Positions 1 to 8,931 of a DNA stretch of 64,000 nucleotides are shown here, one piece after another. The stretch comes from Pyropia yezoensis. Taxonomy: Eukaryota; Rhodophyta; Bangiophyceae; Bangiales; Bangiaceae. Location of the stretch: contig CM020620.1 of NCBI GenBank assembly GCA_009829735.1, forward strand, positions 23,100,020-23,164,019, written 5' to 3'. The notes beneath the pieces are model-generated. The model saw only the letters and a program-made list of their open reading frames with translations. It was not told the DNA's origin and did no database searches. Numbering within the stretch: the first letter of the stretch is position 1; each line of letters opens with the position of its first letter. The translations under genes and the position numbers were made by a program.

Positions 1-1388
1 AGGTGCTCCAGGTGTGCCGCCGGTGTCTTGGAGAAAACGATAATGTCGTCCAGGTGGACCAAACATGTTCTCCACCTTAGCCCCGACAGGACGATGTCGA
101 TGGCTCTCTGGAAGGTAGCCGGAGCATTGGTGAGACCAAAAGGAAGACGCTTGCACCGGAATAGCCCCATATGGCACGTTAAGGTGGTCTTGTCCTTGTC
201 CTCGTCAGCCAGAGGGATCTGCCAGTAACCGGCATTACAATCCAGCGTTGAGAAGAGGGTGGCATCACCAAGAAAGTCGATGCAATCGTCCATCCGGGGT
301 ATCGGGTATACATCCTTGACTGTCATCTCGTTCAGGCGCCTGCAGTCAACGCAGAAACGCAAGTGACCGCCAGGCCTCGGGACGACTACCACCGGGAAGG
401 CCCACTCGCCATCAGGCGGCTCGATAACATCTATCTTGAGCATCTTGTTAACCTGCTTCTCAATCTCATCCTGGCGATGTGGTCCAGCCCGGTACAGTTG
501 CAGGTGCACTGACTTGGCATCTGGCTTGAGTTGAATCCGGTGTAGCGTGGCGTTCATCTTGCCCAGCTCTCCAGACCACAGGTGCCGATATTCCTGAAGA
601 AGCTTTTCCAGTGCCTCCTTCAAGTCGGGAGGGACATTTTCTTGGTTGACTTTCGGTATCCCGGGTGGTGCTTGATCGGGCTTCGGGGTAGCGCTGTCAG
701 CCTGCTCTTGTTCCGGAGGTACGTGTAGGGCTTTTAGCTTGGATGCCAGTTCTTGTTGCAGGTTCAAGAGGTCCCTCTTGCTCATGGCACGGGCATACCT
801 TCGGTAAGGCTCTACTGTTCCAACTCGAGTGCCCGTGGCGAGAGTTATCGGCTTCCGGCTCACGTTGACGATTAGCACCGAGAATGGGGTGTGCCTCTCC
901 ACCTTCTTGTGATAACCGTGGGCGAAGTATAACCGGTGTTTCGCCAAAAATTCCTTACGGCCGTAGATCAGGCATTGACCCGTTGTCCGGGTGGTCACTT
1001 GAACCTTGGTCTCCGAGCGAGGAGGTAGGAGCACCGGTTTGAAGAGAGTCAAGGTGGAGGGTGAGATGCGTTCCTTCTTGTTCTTGACTACACGAACCTT
1101 GGCGTCCAGATGCTCCAGCACCGGTGACACAAACCCATGGTTGAACAGCACCTTTCCTTCTCCGGGCAATGTACTCTTGACATGCTGCTTCTGGAAGTCC
1201 CAGCCTAGGATGAGGGGGACTGATAGAGTCTTGACTACTAGAAAGGGAAAAAGCATTGGTTCATTGTTGACATAGATGGCGACAGGAAGGCGGCCAAGCG
1301 GTCGTAGGGTTTGACCCGAAGCGTCTACCATCCAGGTCTTGGTAGGCGCTCTCCAGGCATGTCGACGCCAGCCCGGAAGTAGCAGGTT
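1..1388 (-). CDS. Element A pol: C-terminal part of protease through reverse transcriptase (partial)
   Basis: The minus-strand frame whose codons begin (low coordinate) at multiples of 3 is open from a TGA at 1389-1391 to the window edge. It reads the end of an aspartic protease, a linker, and then a Ty3/gypsy reverse transcriptase. Visible motifs are RFCVDCRRLN near 339-368, FSTLDCNAGYWQIP near 213-254, [13 protein letters not shown] near 108-146, and the catalytic box LVHLDD near 45-62, where the usual Tyr before Leu-Asp-Asp is His. No stop interrupts the reverse transcriptase. The enzyme copies the element RNA into DNA inside the virus-like particle. The rest of pol is off the window. Confidence 0.85.
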
Positions 1389-1522
1389 TCAGTGAAGACG
1401 CTTGGTCCGGCTCCCGTGTCAACCACCGGAGTAACAGCTTGGAGGAGGCTATCCCCCACACGCATACGAGCATTAATCTTGAGGTTTTCCTTACGCAAGA
1501 CGAGCAAGGTCCCGTTGAACAA
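1325..1522 (-). pseudogene. Element A protease N-terminal part, out of frame with downstream pol
   Basis: This frame carries the retropepsin signature VVDTGAGPS and aligns with the LDTGAGPN protease of element C. It begins directly after a TGA at the gag 3' end and overlaps the last codons of gag (1491-1522). It is displaced by +1 from the gag frame, as in the programmed frameshifting of some Ty3 elements. The reverse transcriptase lies in a third register step (-1) reached near 1330-1390, so protease and reverse transcriptase cannot be read continuously. That second shift is most simply an inactivating indel or a sequencing error. The protease would normally cut the Gag-Pol polyprotein. Confidence 0.6.
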
Positions 1523-2736
1523 TCAGGCTGTCGAGGTGGCTACCAGTTGAGCAGGTAACTGCCGTTCTTTCTCCCGGCACGCATGGGGAGAACGGGTAGA
1601 AGTACCCTGCCGTCGGAGATTCGGGAAGACACTTGGAAAGAGCGCCTGCCCGACTCGTTTCCCGGGTCAGCGGATTCCTTCGTTGTCTCGGTCTCCAGGT
1701 CACAAAGTCCGTAGGAGCTTCCTTTGCCAGAGCCTCCGTGATGCTCTGCAAGGTTGCCACCCGAAATGCGTGTACCTGTGCCTTGTCCATCTTGGAGGGT
1801 GCTCGCTGGTCAGCCCAGTTGACTGCCTTCGCAAACACCAGTCCTTGACGCTTGAGCTTCTCCTGGAGGTCCTTGGGAATGGTCGGGCACTGGTAGGACA
1901 TGTGGTCCTCCTTCTGGCACAGCCAACAAGACCGGAACCGCTGGTTCTTGACCTGCTTGGGCGCGACCAGGGAAGATTGCTCCTTAGAAGCGAAGCCTAC
2001 GCACTTGTCTCCTGACCCCACGGGTGAGGCCTCGCCAACTGCGAGTACCGGTACAGAGCTATCACCTCCCTTATACTTGTCGGGTCCGGGACGAATTCGC
2101 GACAACGGCTTGGGAGTCGATACGATGGGAGCTTGGAGGGCCTTGGCTTTCCGGTACTTGCCCTGGTTGTAGGCCATCAGCTGCTGGAAGGTATGTTCTT
2201 GGTTTTCCTGGTTGTAGTTCTCAGCGTCCACTTGAAGGTATTCAGGAAGCCCTTCCGAGAAGATCATCTTGAGCCTGTCCTCAGGGTAAACGTTGCCACA
2301 AGCCTCGCTCGTCTCCCGGACACGGCGGGCGAAGGCCTCTGGAGTCTCTTGTCGTTCCATTGTTGCCCGGTTCAACTTGCCCACTGCCTTGCGCAGGGAG
2401 TCCGCGTCAGCGTAGTTGGACAGGAGCCAGTTGACCGCTTCCGGGTAGCTCCCAACGGTACGCCCGACAATGTGTCCGGCTGAGTCTGGTAGAACCTGTG
2501 CGAACCGCTGTTCCGCTTCTCCGGTCATGAAGTTAACCAGGAGGTAGAGTGCGTTGCCCTCGGATACATCGTTGTCGTTGCATGCCTTGACAAACCGGCG
2601 CAGGAAGGCAAAGATAAGCGCCGGTCTCTTTCCGGAAAACTGAGGATGTCCCCCGAAGCTCGGCTGCATGCGCCGGTTCAGGGATGCCGTCTTCTTGGCC
2701 ATCTTCCGGGTGTAACCTTGGTATTGGTTCTCCAGC
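1491..2736 (-). pseudogene. Element A gag, C-terminal part (capsid and zinc knuckle)
   Basis: This is the downstream part of the Gag structural protein, separated from its start by element B. It begins inside codon 2736 with a basic stretch, passes through a capsid-like region (AFLRRFVKACNDND onward) and ends with a retroviral zinc knuckle of CX2CX4HX4C form (CWLCQKEDHMSYQC, near 1886-1927). The stop is at 1491-1493. Any open reading frame continued to 2834 reads into element B's LTR and is artificial. The upstream part of the same gene is at 21165-21841 and the two are in register. Confidence 0.85.
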
Positions 2737-2741
2737 CGGTA
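2737..2741. repeat. Target-site duplication of element B, left copy (cggta)
   Basis: The five bases cggta just outside the left LTR are repeated exactly at 21165-21169 outside the right LTR. A 5-bp duplication is usual for Ty3/gypsy integrases and proves that element B is inserted in element A's gag. Confidence 0.95.
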
Positions 2742-3662
2742 TGTAAGGATTTGCCCCTTCAATCCCCACCCGGAACCCAGGGGATATGGACTGGGACCTC
2801 TCCTTACATGTCCGGCCCCGATAACTCCCCCCAAGACACATCAATTCCCCACTACCCTGGGCGACACCACGCTGTATCCCTGACATTTTGCGGACGTCGG
2901 CCGACCGCACGAAAGCCGCCGTCAACGCACTGTCGGAACCCTGTCATGGACGTCGAAACTCGACAGCGAGGAGCGAGTGACATCGTCCACCAACCACGGG
3001 CGGACATCCCCGTCTGTGCTGCCTGAATTTTATTCTCTGCGCTGCTTGAAAGCTGGCATCAAGGACCAGTCACATGATTCACCGACACTGAGGACACCGC
3101 ACATCCTCGCTGGCGGCTGAGTGCGATATGACTGGCTCGCCGGCTTTTGGATTGATTGAATTTGGCCCTGCTGGCCCTTACAGCCAGTCGGACCTTCTGG
3201 CCGACGGGCGTGTGGAGCCGGCTGGTGGGGCGCGCTGGGCGCCATCCACGGGACCTCCTTCGTTTCGGGCAAACTGGGGCTGCACTCCTTTAGTGCGCAC
3301 GCCCGCCCATGCTTTGTTCTGAGAGACATGCTTTGTTTTTGGACCGTTCTGTGCCTACCGGCGGTGCGATGGGGAAACGCATGCTTTGGGGCACCTCGGG
3401 TGCCCCGACGCGAGTATATAGTGCGTGGATGTCGGCGCCACCGGGGGAGACGAGAGGGGCAACCACAGACACAGACCAAAGACACTGTTTACCTTTTGTA
3501 CCCTCGATCCCCACCGACGTCGCGCCCATCTTCTTCCCCAGACCCACCCCCGTCGAGACCACCGTCCTATTCCCCGTGCCCCGCCGCCCCATTGGCTCGC
3601 AAGGCCCGCTGACACCCCCACGAGTACGTTGAGGGCTCCCCGGTTTTAGGTGGGTCCTCACA
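2742..3662 (+). repeat. Element B 5' LTR
   Basis: This 921-bp direct repeat of 20244-21164 has TG...CA ends. A TATA box (tatata, 3415-3420) marks the probable retroelement promoter, so transcription would start some 30 bases later. ORFs seen inside on either strand are by-products of its GC content and occur identically in both copies. Confidence 0.95.
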
Positions 3663-4419
3663 TGTGGTAGCTTCCGATTGTTCGACTTTCTACCTGGCGG
3701 TGACTGCGATTCCGTGCGTGATTTGGACCTCCCTGCGATTGTGACGTCGTGTTGCCCCCTGCGTTCGGCTTGCCACGGGCATTGTAATACGAACGCAGTG
3801 GGTTCCACGAATCACACTGAAAGAATATTTCCCTGACACTGCCATCGCGCTTGATGTCACGGAATTTTTCTTTTTGGTCAACCGATTGTTGAATCCCAGT
3901 GAGTTCCAAATCAGGTTCCGAATATTCTTCCTCGGCTGTGGCGGCCGCGTCGGCATCCTCCGGCACGACGGCCCGCAACACGGTGGCCACGTCACGTGGA
4001 AACCCTGAGACCCGCGCACCCCCGACGACCCGCGCACCCCCGACGATCCGCGGCGCTGGTACAGCGCGCGGCTCGTCGGCACGCGGCAGTCCGTCGGCAC
4101 GCGGCCCCGTGGGAGGGCACCACCACCCGGGGGCACGCAGCCCCCCGGCGGGCGCCTTCTCCACCTCCACCCAGGCGGCCCCCCCGCACCTATCCCTGCT
4201 GGGGCGGACCGCCCCCAAGCCCCCCCTCTCGGGCAAGGGCAAGGGCCCTGCCTCGGCGGGCACAGCGGGCCGGACGAACCGGCGCCTGCTGCTACCCCCG
4301 CAGGAACCGGCGCGCCGTTTCATCGCGCCGCCCCCCCCGCTGATTGGGCACATTAAGCCGACCACCGCGCGGGCGGTGGAACAGCGCGAACAGCGCCAAA
4401 TCGCCAAGGCCCGCCGCAT
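3658..4419 (-). CDS. Possible antisense ORF in element B leader (253 aa, unknown)
   Basis: This is an open frame antisense to the retrotransposon between its 5' LTR and gag, from ATG at 4419 to a stop at 3658-3660 in the last bases of the LTR. The N-terminal half is Gly/Ala/Arg-rich, with a short tandem repeat of GGARV type. The C-terminal half is balanced and acidic, then hydrophilic (for example EEEYSEPDLELTG and REIFFQCDSWNPLRSYYN). I recognise no family. A plus-strand ORF overlaps it (3899-4480, GTG start) but is poorer in normal protein composition. The antisense frame may be a captured host fragment or chance. No promoter was identified. Confidence 0.3.
   Translation of the reverse strand: MRRALAIWRCSRCSTARAVVGLMCPISGGGGAMKRRAGSCGGSSRRRFVRPAVPAEAGPLPLPERGGLGAVRPSRDRCGGAAWVEVEKAPAGGLRAPGWWCPPTGPRADGLPRADEPRAVPAPRIVGGARVVGGARVSGFPRDVATVLRAVVPEDADAAATAEEEYSEPDLELTGIQQSVDQKEKFRDIKRDGSVREIFFQCDSWNPLRSYYNARGKPNAGGNTTSQSQGGPNHARNRSHRQVESRTIGSYHM
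3665..3680 (+). other. Element B primer-binding site
   Basis: The 16 bases tggtagcttccgattg begin two bases after the LTR. Their complement ends in CCA, as a tRNA 3' end does, so a host tRNA probably primes minus-strand DNA here. I did not assign the tRNA species. Confidence 0.7.
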
Positions 4420-4985
4420 CCCACTGGGCACACACCAGTGTCAGCCCTGCGGTGTGACGTGCAACAGCCTATCGGTGTAGCGCGACCATCGCAACTCACG
4501 TCGGCATCGCAATACTGTCAACCGCCCTTCCACTCTCCCACGCTGCGATCCCTGTGGGCGTGAATTTGATTCGGTGGTTCAATTTGAAAGCCACTTGCGT
4601 GGCAAGGCGCACCACCGCCAGCTGGCGCGGGGCACCGATTGACAACCTCCATTGATCTACCGCGAGAGCCCGATTTTCCCCCTCTGATCTCCCCCCCGCG
4701 TGAGAATCCGACGAGACCGGCTCGGGCCCGAGCGCGGAAGCCGATCGAAAATCCGATTGCGCGCCCTCGAGCGATTTGCTTGTGATTGGATTCATCGAAA
4801 TAGTGTTGCACGCTCTTGATCTCGTCACCGCGATCTCTCGGCACTTGACCAATTGTCGCGCGCCACTACGTTGCTTGACCAAATTTCTTGCGCAAATCTA
4901 TCCGGAGTTCGACTGGGCATTTCTTGAAAGTCCAGGGCGCTCTGTCCTGTGAAATTGTAACTTCTGGAGTTAACTCCTGGAAACG
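4420..4985 (+). other. Element B leader before gag, no gene seen
   Basis: About 570 bases of untranslated leader lie between the antisense ORF start and the gag ATG. I see no convincing coding frame. Confidence 0.5.
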
Positions 4986-5864
4986 ATGGACCCCTCGAGT
5001 ATTGCTGGCGGGACCCCGGTCACTTCTGGGTCGACATCCGGCACCCCCAGTGTCGAGGCATGGAATCAGCTTACGACATTTGTGACGCAAATGCGTGACG
5101 AGCTCGAGGCACACAAGGTGGAATTGGAAGACACGAAGCAGCAGCTCGCCGAGACCAAGGCGAAAGCAGCCCGCGAGAACGCAAAACCCGCGCGGCCGAA
5201 CAAGCCCGGGCTTTTCTCTGGCGAACCCGGGACCATTGAAGCGTGGTGCTCCCACATGGACTCCTACGTCCGGCTGAGTGAACCCGCCGAAGCGTGTCGT
5301 GTCGCTTGCACCTATCTCGATGGAGAAGCGTTCAACTGGTGGCATACCCATAGTCAGACTACAGACCTTTCGAGCTGGGACGCCTTCCGTGCTGCACTCA
5401 TCCGGCGCTTCAGTCCCCTGAACAAGACGCAGGCGGCACGGGACAAGCTGCACGCATGGCGACAGATTAAGGACGTCGGGACGTTTAACAAGACTTTCCT
5501 GAGCGTCGTCGTGGACATCCCAGACATCACTGAAGCGGAAAAGATTGACCGCTACACGCGAGGTCTGAAGCGGGACATCTGGCAGGCACTGTGCCTCAAG
5601 AACTACACTGAACTCGAGCCTCTAATGACAGACGCCCTGCGCGTAGAAGCTGCCAAGGCTGGAGCCTCGCGCTTCACGAACAACCTCAGCAGCACCTCTG
5701 GGAAGCCGTCTGCGACGGGTGTCGTCCCCATGGACATTTCCAGCATCAAGGTCGAGAAGCTCACGCCCGAGGAGCGCCAGCGCTGTATGCGCGAGGGACT
5801 CTGCCTCCGCTGTCGCGAAAAGGGGCACCTGGCAAAGGACTGCCCAAAAGGCCAGCGGAACTGA
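4986..5864 (+). CDS. Element B gag polyprotein (capsid and nucleocapsid)
   Basis: This 292-residue Gag starts at ATG 4986. A short coiled coil lies at about residues 35-62 (alternating Glu/Lys/Gln). A retrotransposon gag capsid core follows at about 75-215 (GLFSGEPGTIEAWCSHM, FNWWHTHSQ, AFRAALIRRFSP), and a zinc knuckle CX2CX4HX4C near the end (CLRCREKGHLAKDC). It forms the virus-like particle and packages element RNA. Pol lies in the -1 frame directly downstream, so Gag-Pol would need a ribosomal frameshift near the gag stop. The ORF is intact, unlike the rest of the element. Confidence 0.92.
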   Translation: MDPSSIAGGTPVTSGSTSGTPSVEAWNQLTTFVTQMRDELEAHKVELEDTKQQLAETKAKAARENAKPARPNKPGLFSGEPGTIEAWCSHMDSYVRLSEPAEACRVACTYLDGEAFNWWHTHSQTTDLSSWDAFRAALIRRFSPLNKTQAARDKLHAWRQIKDVGTFNKTFLSVVVDIPDITEAEKIDRYTRGLKRDIWQALCLKNYTELEPLMTDALRVEAAKAGASRFTNNLSSTSGKPSATGVVPMDISSIKVEKLTPEERQRCMREGLCLRCREKGHLAKDCPKGQRN

Positions 5865-5887
5865 AGCAGCAACCGTCGTCAACAACG

Positions 5888-6442
5888 GTGAAAGATGCTC
5901 CTTTGGTTCCGGAAAACAAATCGTCACCCTTTGAAGGCCCGCGTCTCGGGCTACTGCTTTCTACTGCTTCTGTCAATGGCCATGTTGTAAAGGTGCTGTT
6001 CGACGACGGGTCTCCCATCAACGTCGTCTCCAGGCGCCTCATGAAAACCCTGAATGTCAAGACCACTGAAATGGACTTCGCGGCAAACATGCCCGATGGA
6101 CGTTCCCATGTACTCGCTGAAACCATTGAACCCTTAGAGATTCACATCGGCCTTTACCAAGAACGACTACGGTTCGCCGTATGCGACCTCAGTGCGTACG
6201 ACGTTATCCTCGGTAAGAAATGGCGCGATGACAAGGGCGCCAAGATCAACAACAAGAAGAACAAGATATCCTTTAAGTTCAAGCACAAGAATATTTCTAT
6301 CACCGCCTCCCTCAAGAAACCGGAGGGCCTCATTAGCCGGAAACGACTCGCACGTGACCTCATCCAAAGGACCCCTGTATTTGCCATCTACCTGCAGTCT
6401 GAAGACCCCTCAAGCAGCTTTGACATCAACTCCATCATTATG
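5888..6442 (+). pseudogene. Element B pol part 1: aspartic protease
   Basis: This frame has a retropepsin-like segment: VLFDDGSPINVVSRRLM near 5990-6040 and a downstream ILGKKW near 6208-6226 in the position of the conserved ILG motif. The active site reads Asp-Asp-Gly where most members have Asp-Thr/Ser-Gly. No ATG marks a start, consistent with entry by frameshift from gag. The frame runs up to the first copy of the 29-bp duplication at 6414-6442, after which the coding frame is lost. Confidence 0.75.
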
Positions 6443-6471
6443 GCAGCTTTGACATCAACTCCATCATTATG
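6414..6471 (+). repeat. 29-bp tandem duplication that breaks element B pol
   Basis: Positions 6414-6442 and 6443-6471 are identical copies (beginning gcagctttgacatcaact). Twenty-nine is not a multiple of three. Removing one copy puts the protease frame (5888) and the reverse transcriptase frame (6469) in the same register, so the duplication alone explains the frameshift. Confidence 0.95.
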
Positions 6472-7857
6472 GGAGAAGCTGAAGACAAAAATGAAGTCCA
6501 ACAGATTCTCAAGGAGTACGCTGACGTCTTCCCGGCTGAGCTCCCGGACGGACTCCCTCCCGAGCGTAGTCACAAGTTTAGCATCAAGCTGACCGACGAC
6601 GCTGAACCACGTCGCAGCGGTATTTACCGCCTCTCCGAGTGGGAACTCGATGAACTCAAGACGCAACTTGCGACCCTGATTCGGAAGGGATTCATCCAGC
6701 CAAGAGCCTCACCGTGGGGCTCCTCCGTTCTATTTGCGGCGAAGAAGGACGGCGGCTGGCGGATGTGCATCGACTACCGAGCATTGAACAAGGCCACCAT
6801 CAAGAATGCGTATCCTCTACCACGTATCGATGACATCTTTGATCAACTACGAAAGGCCAAGTATTTCACGAAGATTGACCTCCGCTCTGGCTACCACCAG
6901 ATCCGGCTGGACCCTGACACCATCCCATTGACGGCGTTCCGGACCAAGTATGGATTCTACGAGTTTACTGTGCTACCCTTCGGACTGACGAACGCCCCCG
7001 CAGTCTTCATGAACTTGATGAACGATGTGTTCAGACCCTACCTGTACGACTTCATCTGCGTCTACTTAGACGACATTTTGGTCTACAGCGAAACCTACGA
7101 GGATCATCTCAAGCACCAGAGAAAAACCCTGGCCAAGCTACGAGACCACAAGCTTTACGCCAAGGCGAGTAAGTGCCAATTCGCTCGAACCACTGTCGAT
7201 TACCTCGGCCACGTCATATCTGACGCAGGCTTTTCCATGGAGGACCAGAAGGTCCAAGCCATTCGGACGTGGGCAACCCCCAAGAGCAAGAAGGACGTGC
7301 AGTCCTTCCTCGGTATGGTCAACTTCTATCGCCGATTTATCAAGGGAATGGCCGCAGTTGCTAGCCCTCTTACGAGGTTGACGGGGAAGGTCGACTTTGA
7401 GTGGACGCCGGACGCCCAAAAAGCCTTCGAGCAGCTGCGGACTCTGACAACAAGTGCACCGGTACTAAGGCCGTTTGACAAACGATATCCCATCTACGTG
7501 TCAACTGATGCCAGCGGGTATGCTATTGGCGCAGTCCTCGAACAAGACGACGGAAAGGGACGGCGTCCAGTGGCATTCTTCTCCCTGACCTTGAATATCC
7601 ACGAACAACGCTACAGCATCCGCGAACGTGAGCTGCTCGCAGTGGTCCAAGCCATCCGGCACTGGCGCTGCTACCTCCACGGAAGACCCTTTGAGGTCCA
7701 TACCGACCACGAGTCCCTGAGATACCTGCGAACCCAAGAAAGGCTGAACGACCGCCAAGTCAAGTGGCTTGAACTTCTGGACCAATTCCAGTTCAAGATT
7801 GTCCCGATCAAAGGCATCTCCAACGCCGTAGCTGACGCCCTTTCCAGGCAACCCTAA
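6469..7857 (+). pseudogene. Element B pol part 2: reverse transcriptase and RNase H
   Basis: This frame encodes a complete Ty3/gypsy reverse transcriptase and RNase H. Motifs are [39 protein letters not shown], the catalytic box VYLDD near 7061-7075, then [30 protein letters not shown] and [11 protein letters not shown] of RNase H, ending [13 protein letters not shown] at 7855-7857 stops the frame just after RNase H. The same frame stays open beyond it into integrase, so the TAA is a nonsense mutation. Upstream the 29-bp duplication separates it from protease. Confidence 0.93.
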
Positions 7858-8344
7858 GATGCCCCTGACAAGCGCGAACCCAACCAAGATCTCCTTAGTC
7901 GCGTGCTGACCAAGACCATTGACGAAACCCTCAAGAAAACTGAAATCAACAACCTCATGACCATCAACCAAAGTGATCAAGACCTTGCCACCCTAGAACA
8001 AGAGTACAAAGCGGACCCCGAATTTGCCGACCTAGCCAAGGACCCGGTATCTCCCTACCGGTTTCATATGAGGTTGTTGAAACGAGGTGACCGTACGTGC
8101 ATCCCCGCTGGTACTCTACGTCAAAGACTCCTCCACGACTACCATGACGTCCCGTGCCAAGGGCACATGGGAGTGAAGAAAACCACCAAGGCCGTTGCTT
8201 CCAATTACTACTGGAAATCTATGCGGCAGGACATCCAAAGATACGTACAATCATGTGATTCGTGCCAGCGGAACAAGGCTAGCACTCATTCACCTCTGGG
8301 TCATCTCAAACCACTCGAACCCCCAAGCCAAAGATGGGCAAGTG
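7858..8344 (+). pseudogene. Element B integrase, N-terminal part, cut by element C
   Basis: The reverse transcriptase frame reopens after the TAA and reads the linker and the zinc-binding N-terminal domain of integrase (HDVPCQGHMGVKKTTKA, YVQSCDSCQRNK: an HHCC arrangement). It then reaches the aagtg target of element C at 8340-8344. The catalytic core continues in register at 19164. Confidence 0.9.
8340..8344. repeat. Target-site duplication of element C, left copy (aagtg)
   Basis: The bases aagtg at 8340-8344 are repeated at 19164-19168 directly outside the other LTR. This fixes both ends of element C and shows that it entered element B's integrase gene. Confidence 0.95.
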
Positions 8345-8706
8345 TGTAGCAATATGGTTGTCCGTATTGTGACCCTAATATCAGGGGGGCTACTTCTAAT
8401 CCTTAACTTCCAATTTGAGAGTCCGAACTGGTCACGGTATCTATAAGTTACGTATGACCAGAGGGACTTGCATCTTGGGGTGGAGGGTAGTTAGTAGTGT
8501 CTCCGAGGGTTTATAACGAGGGGGCCGGTGGCGAATCCACCGCCGGCCAAGGAGAACAACAAACCCCTCCCATTTGGGCTCCCATCTTGGTCCCGTGGCT
8601 TGCGCTCCAAGGACAGCAACCTTGGCCTCCCGGTGACGATGGTGCCGATCCCCCTTGGTGAGTGTTCCCTGCGAGTGGACGTGCGACGGATTCCTATTGT
8701 GCTACA
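8345..8706 (+). repeat. Element C 5' LTR
   Basis: This 362-bp direct repeat of 18802-19163 has TATA-like sequences at 8442-8447 (tataag) and 8510-8517 (tttataac), candidates for the element promoter. ORFs read inside it are not genes. Confidence 0.95.
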
Positions 8707-8707
8707 T

Positions 8708-8721
8708 TGGTGGAGCAGCAG
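8708..8721 (+). other. Element C primer-binding site
   Basis: The 14 bases tggtggagcagcag start one base after the LTR. The complement ends in CCA, as expected for a primer tRNA. Twelve of the bases recur at the matching place in element A (22034-22045). Confidence 0.8.
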
Positions 8722-8931
8722 GGGACGGGTTTCCGTCACCCTTGTGGTGACGCCGTCTTCGGCCCTGGCACACGGATAGGGATCCGGTCCTTTTCTCGTA
8801 CTCGTGGTGTTGCGACCTGATCGATTGTGTTGAGCTTTTACCTGTGACTGTGACATACTGTTACTCTCCCCAATCTACCCCCTCGCTCTCTTATTCGTGG
8901 TGATCGTTGCGTCGGTGGACTGATTGTGACT

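Noticed and set aside
2742..2834. N-terminal 30 residues of the element A gag frame as an ATG-like start at 2834
   Set aside because: This part is element B's LTR. The true gag start is at 21841, beyond the insertion.
3030..3485. 151-codon frame in the LTR, repeated identically at 20532-20987
   Set aside because: It lies wholly inside the LTR and is duplicated only because the LTR is; no conserved protein features.
3899..4480. Plus-strand 193-codon frame in the element B leader
   Set aside because: It starts with GTG, is Pro/Arg/Ser-rich, and overlaps an antisense frame with more normal composition.
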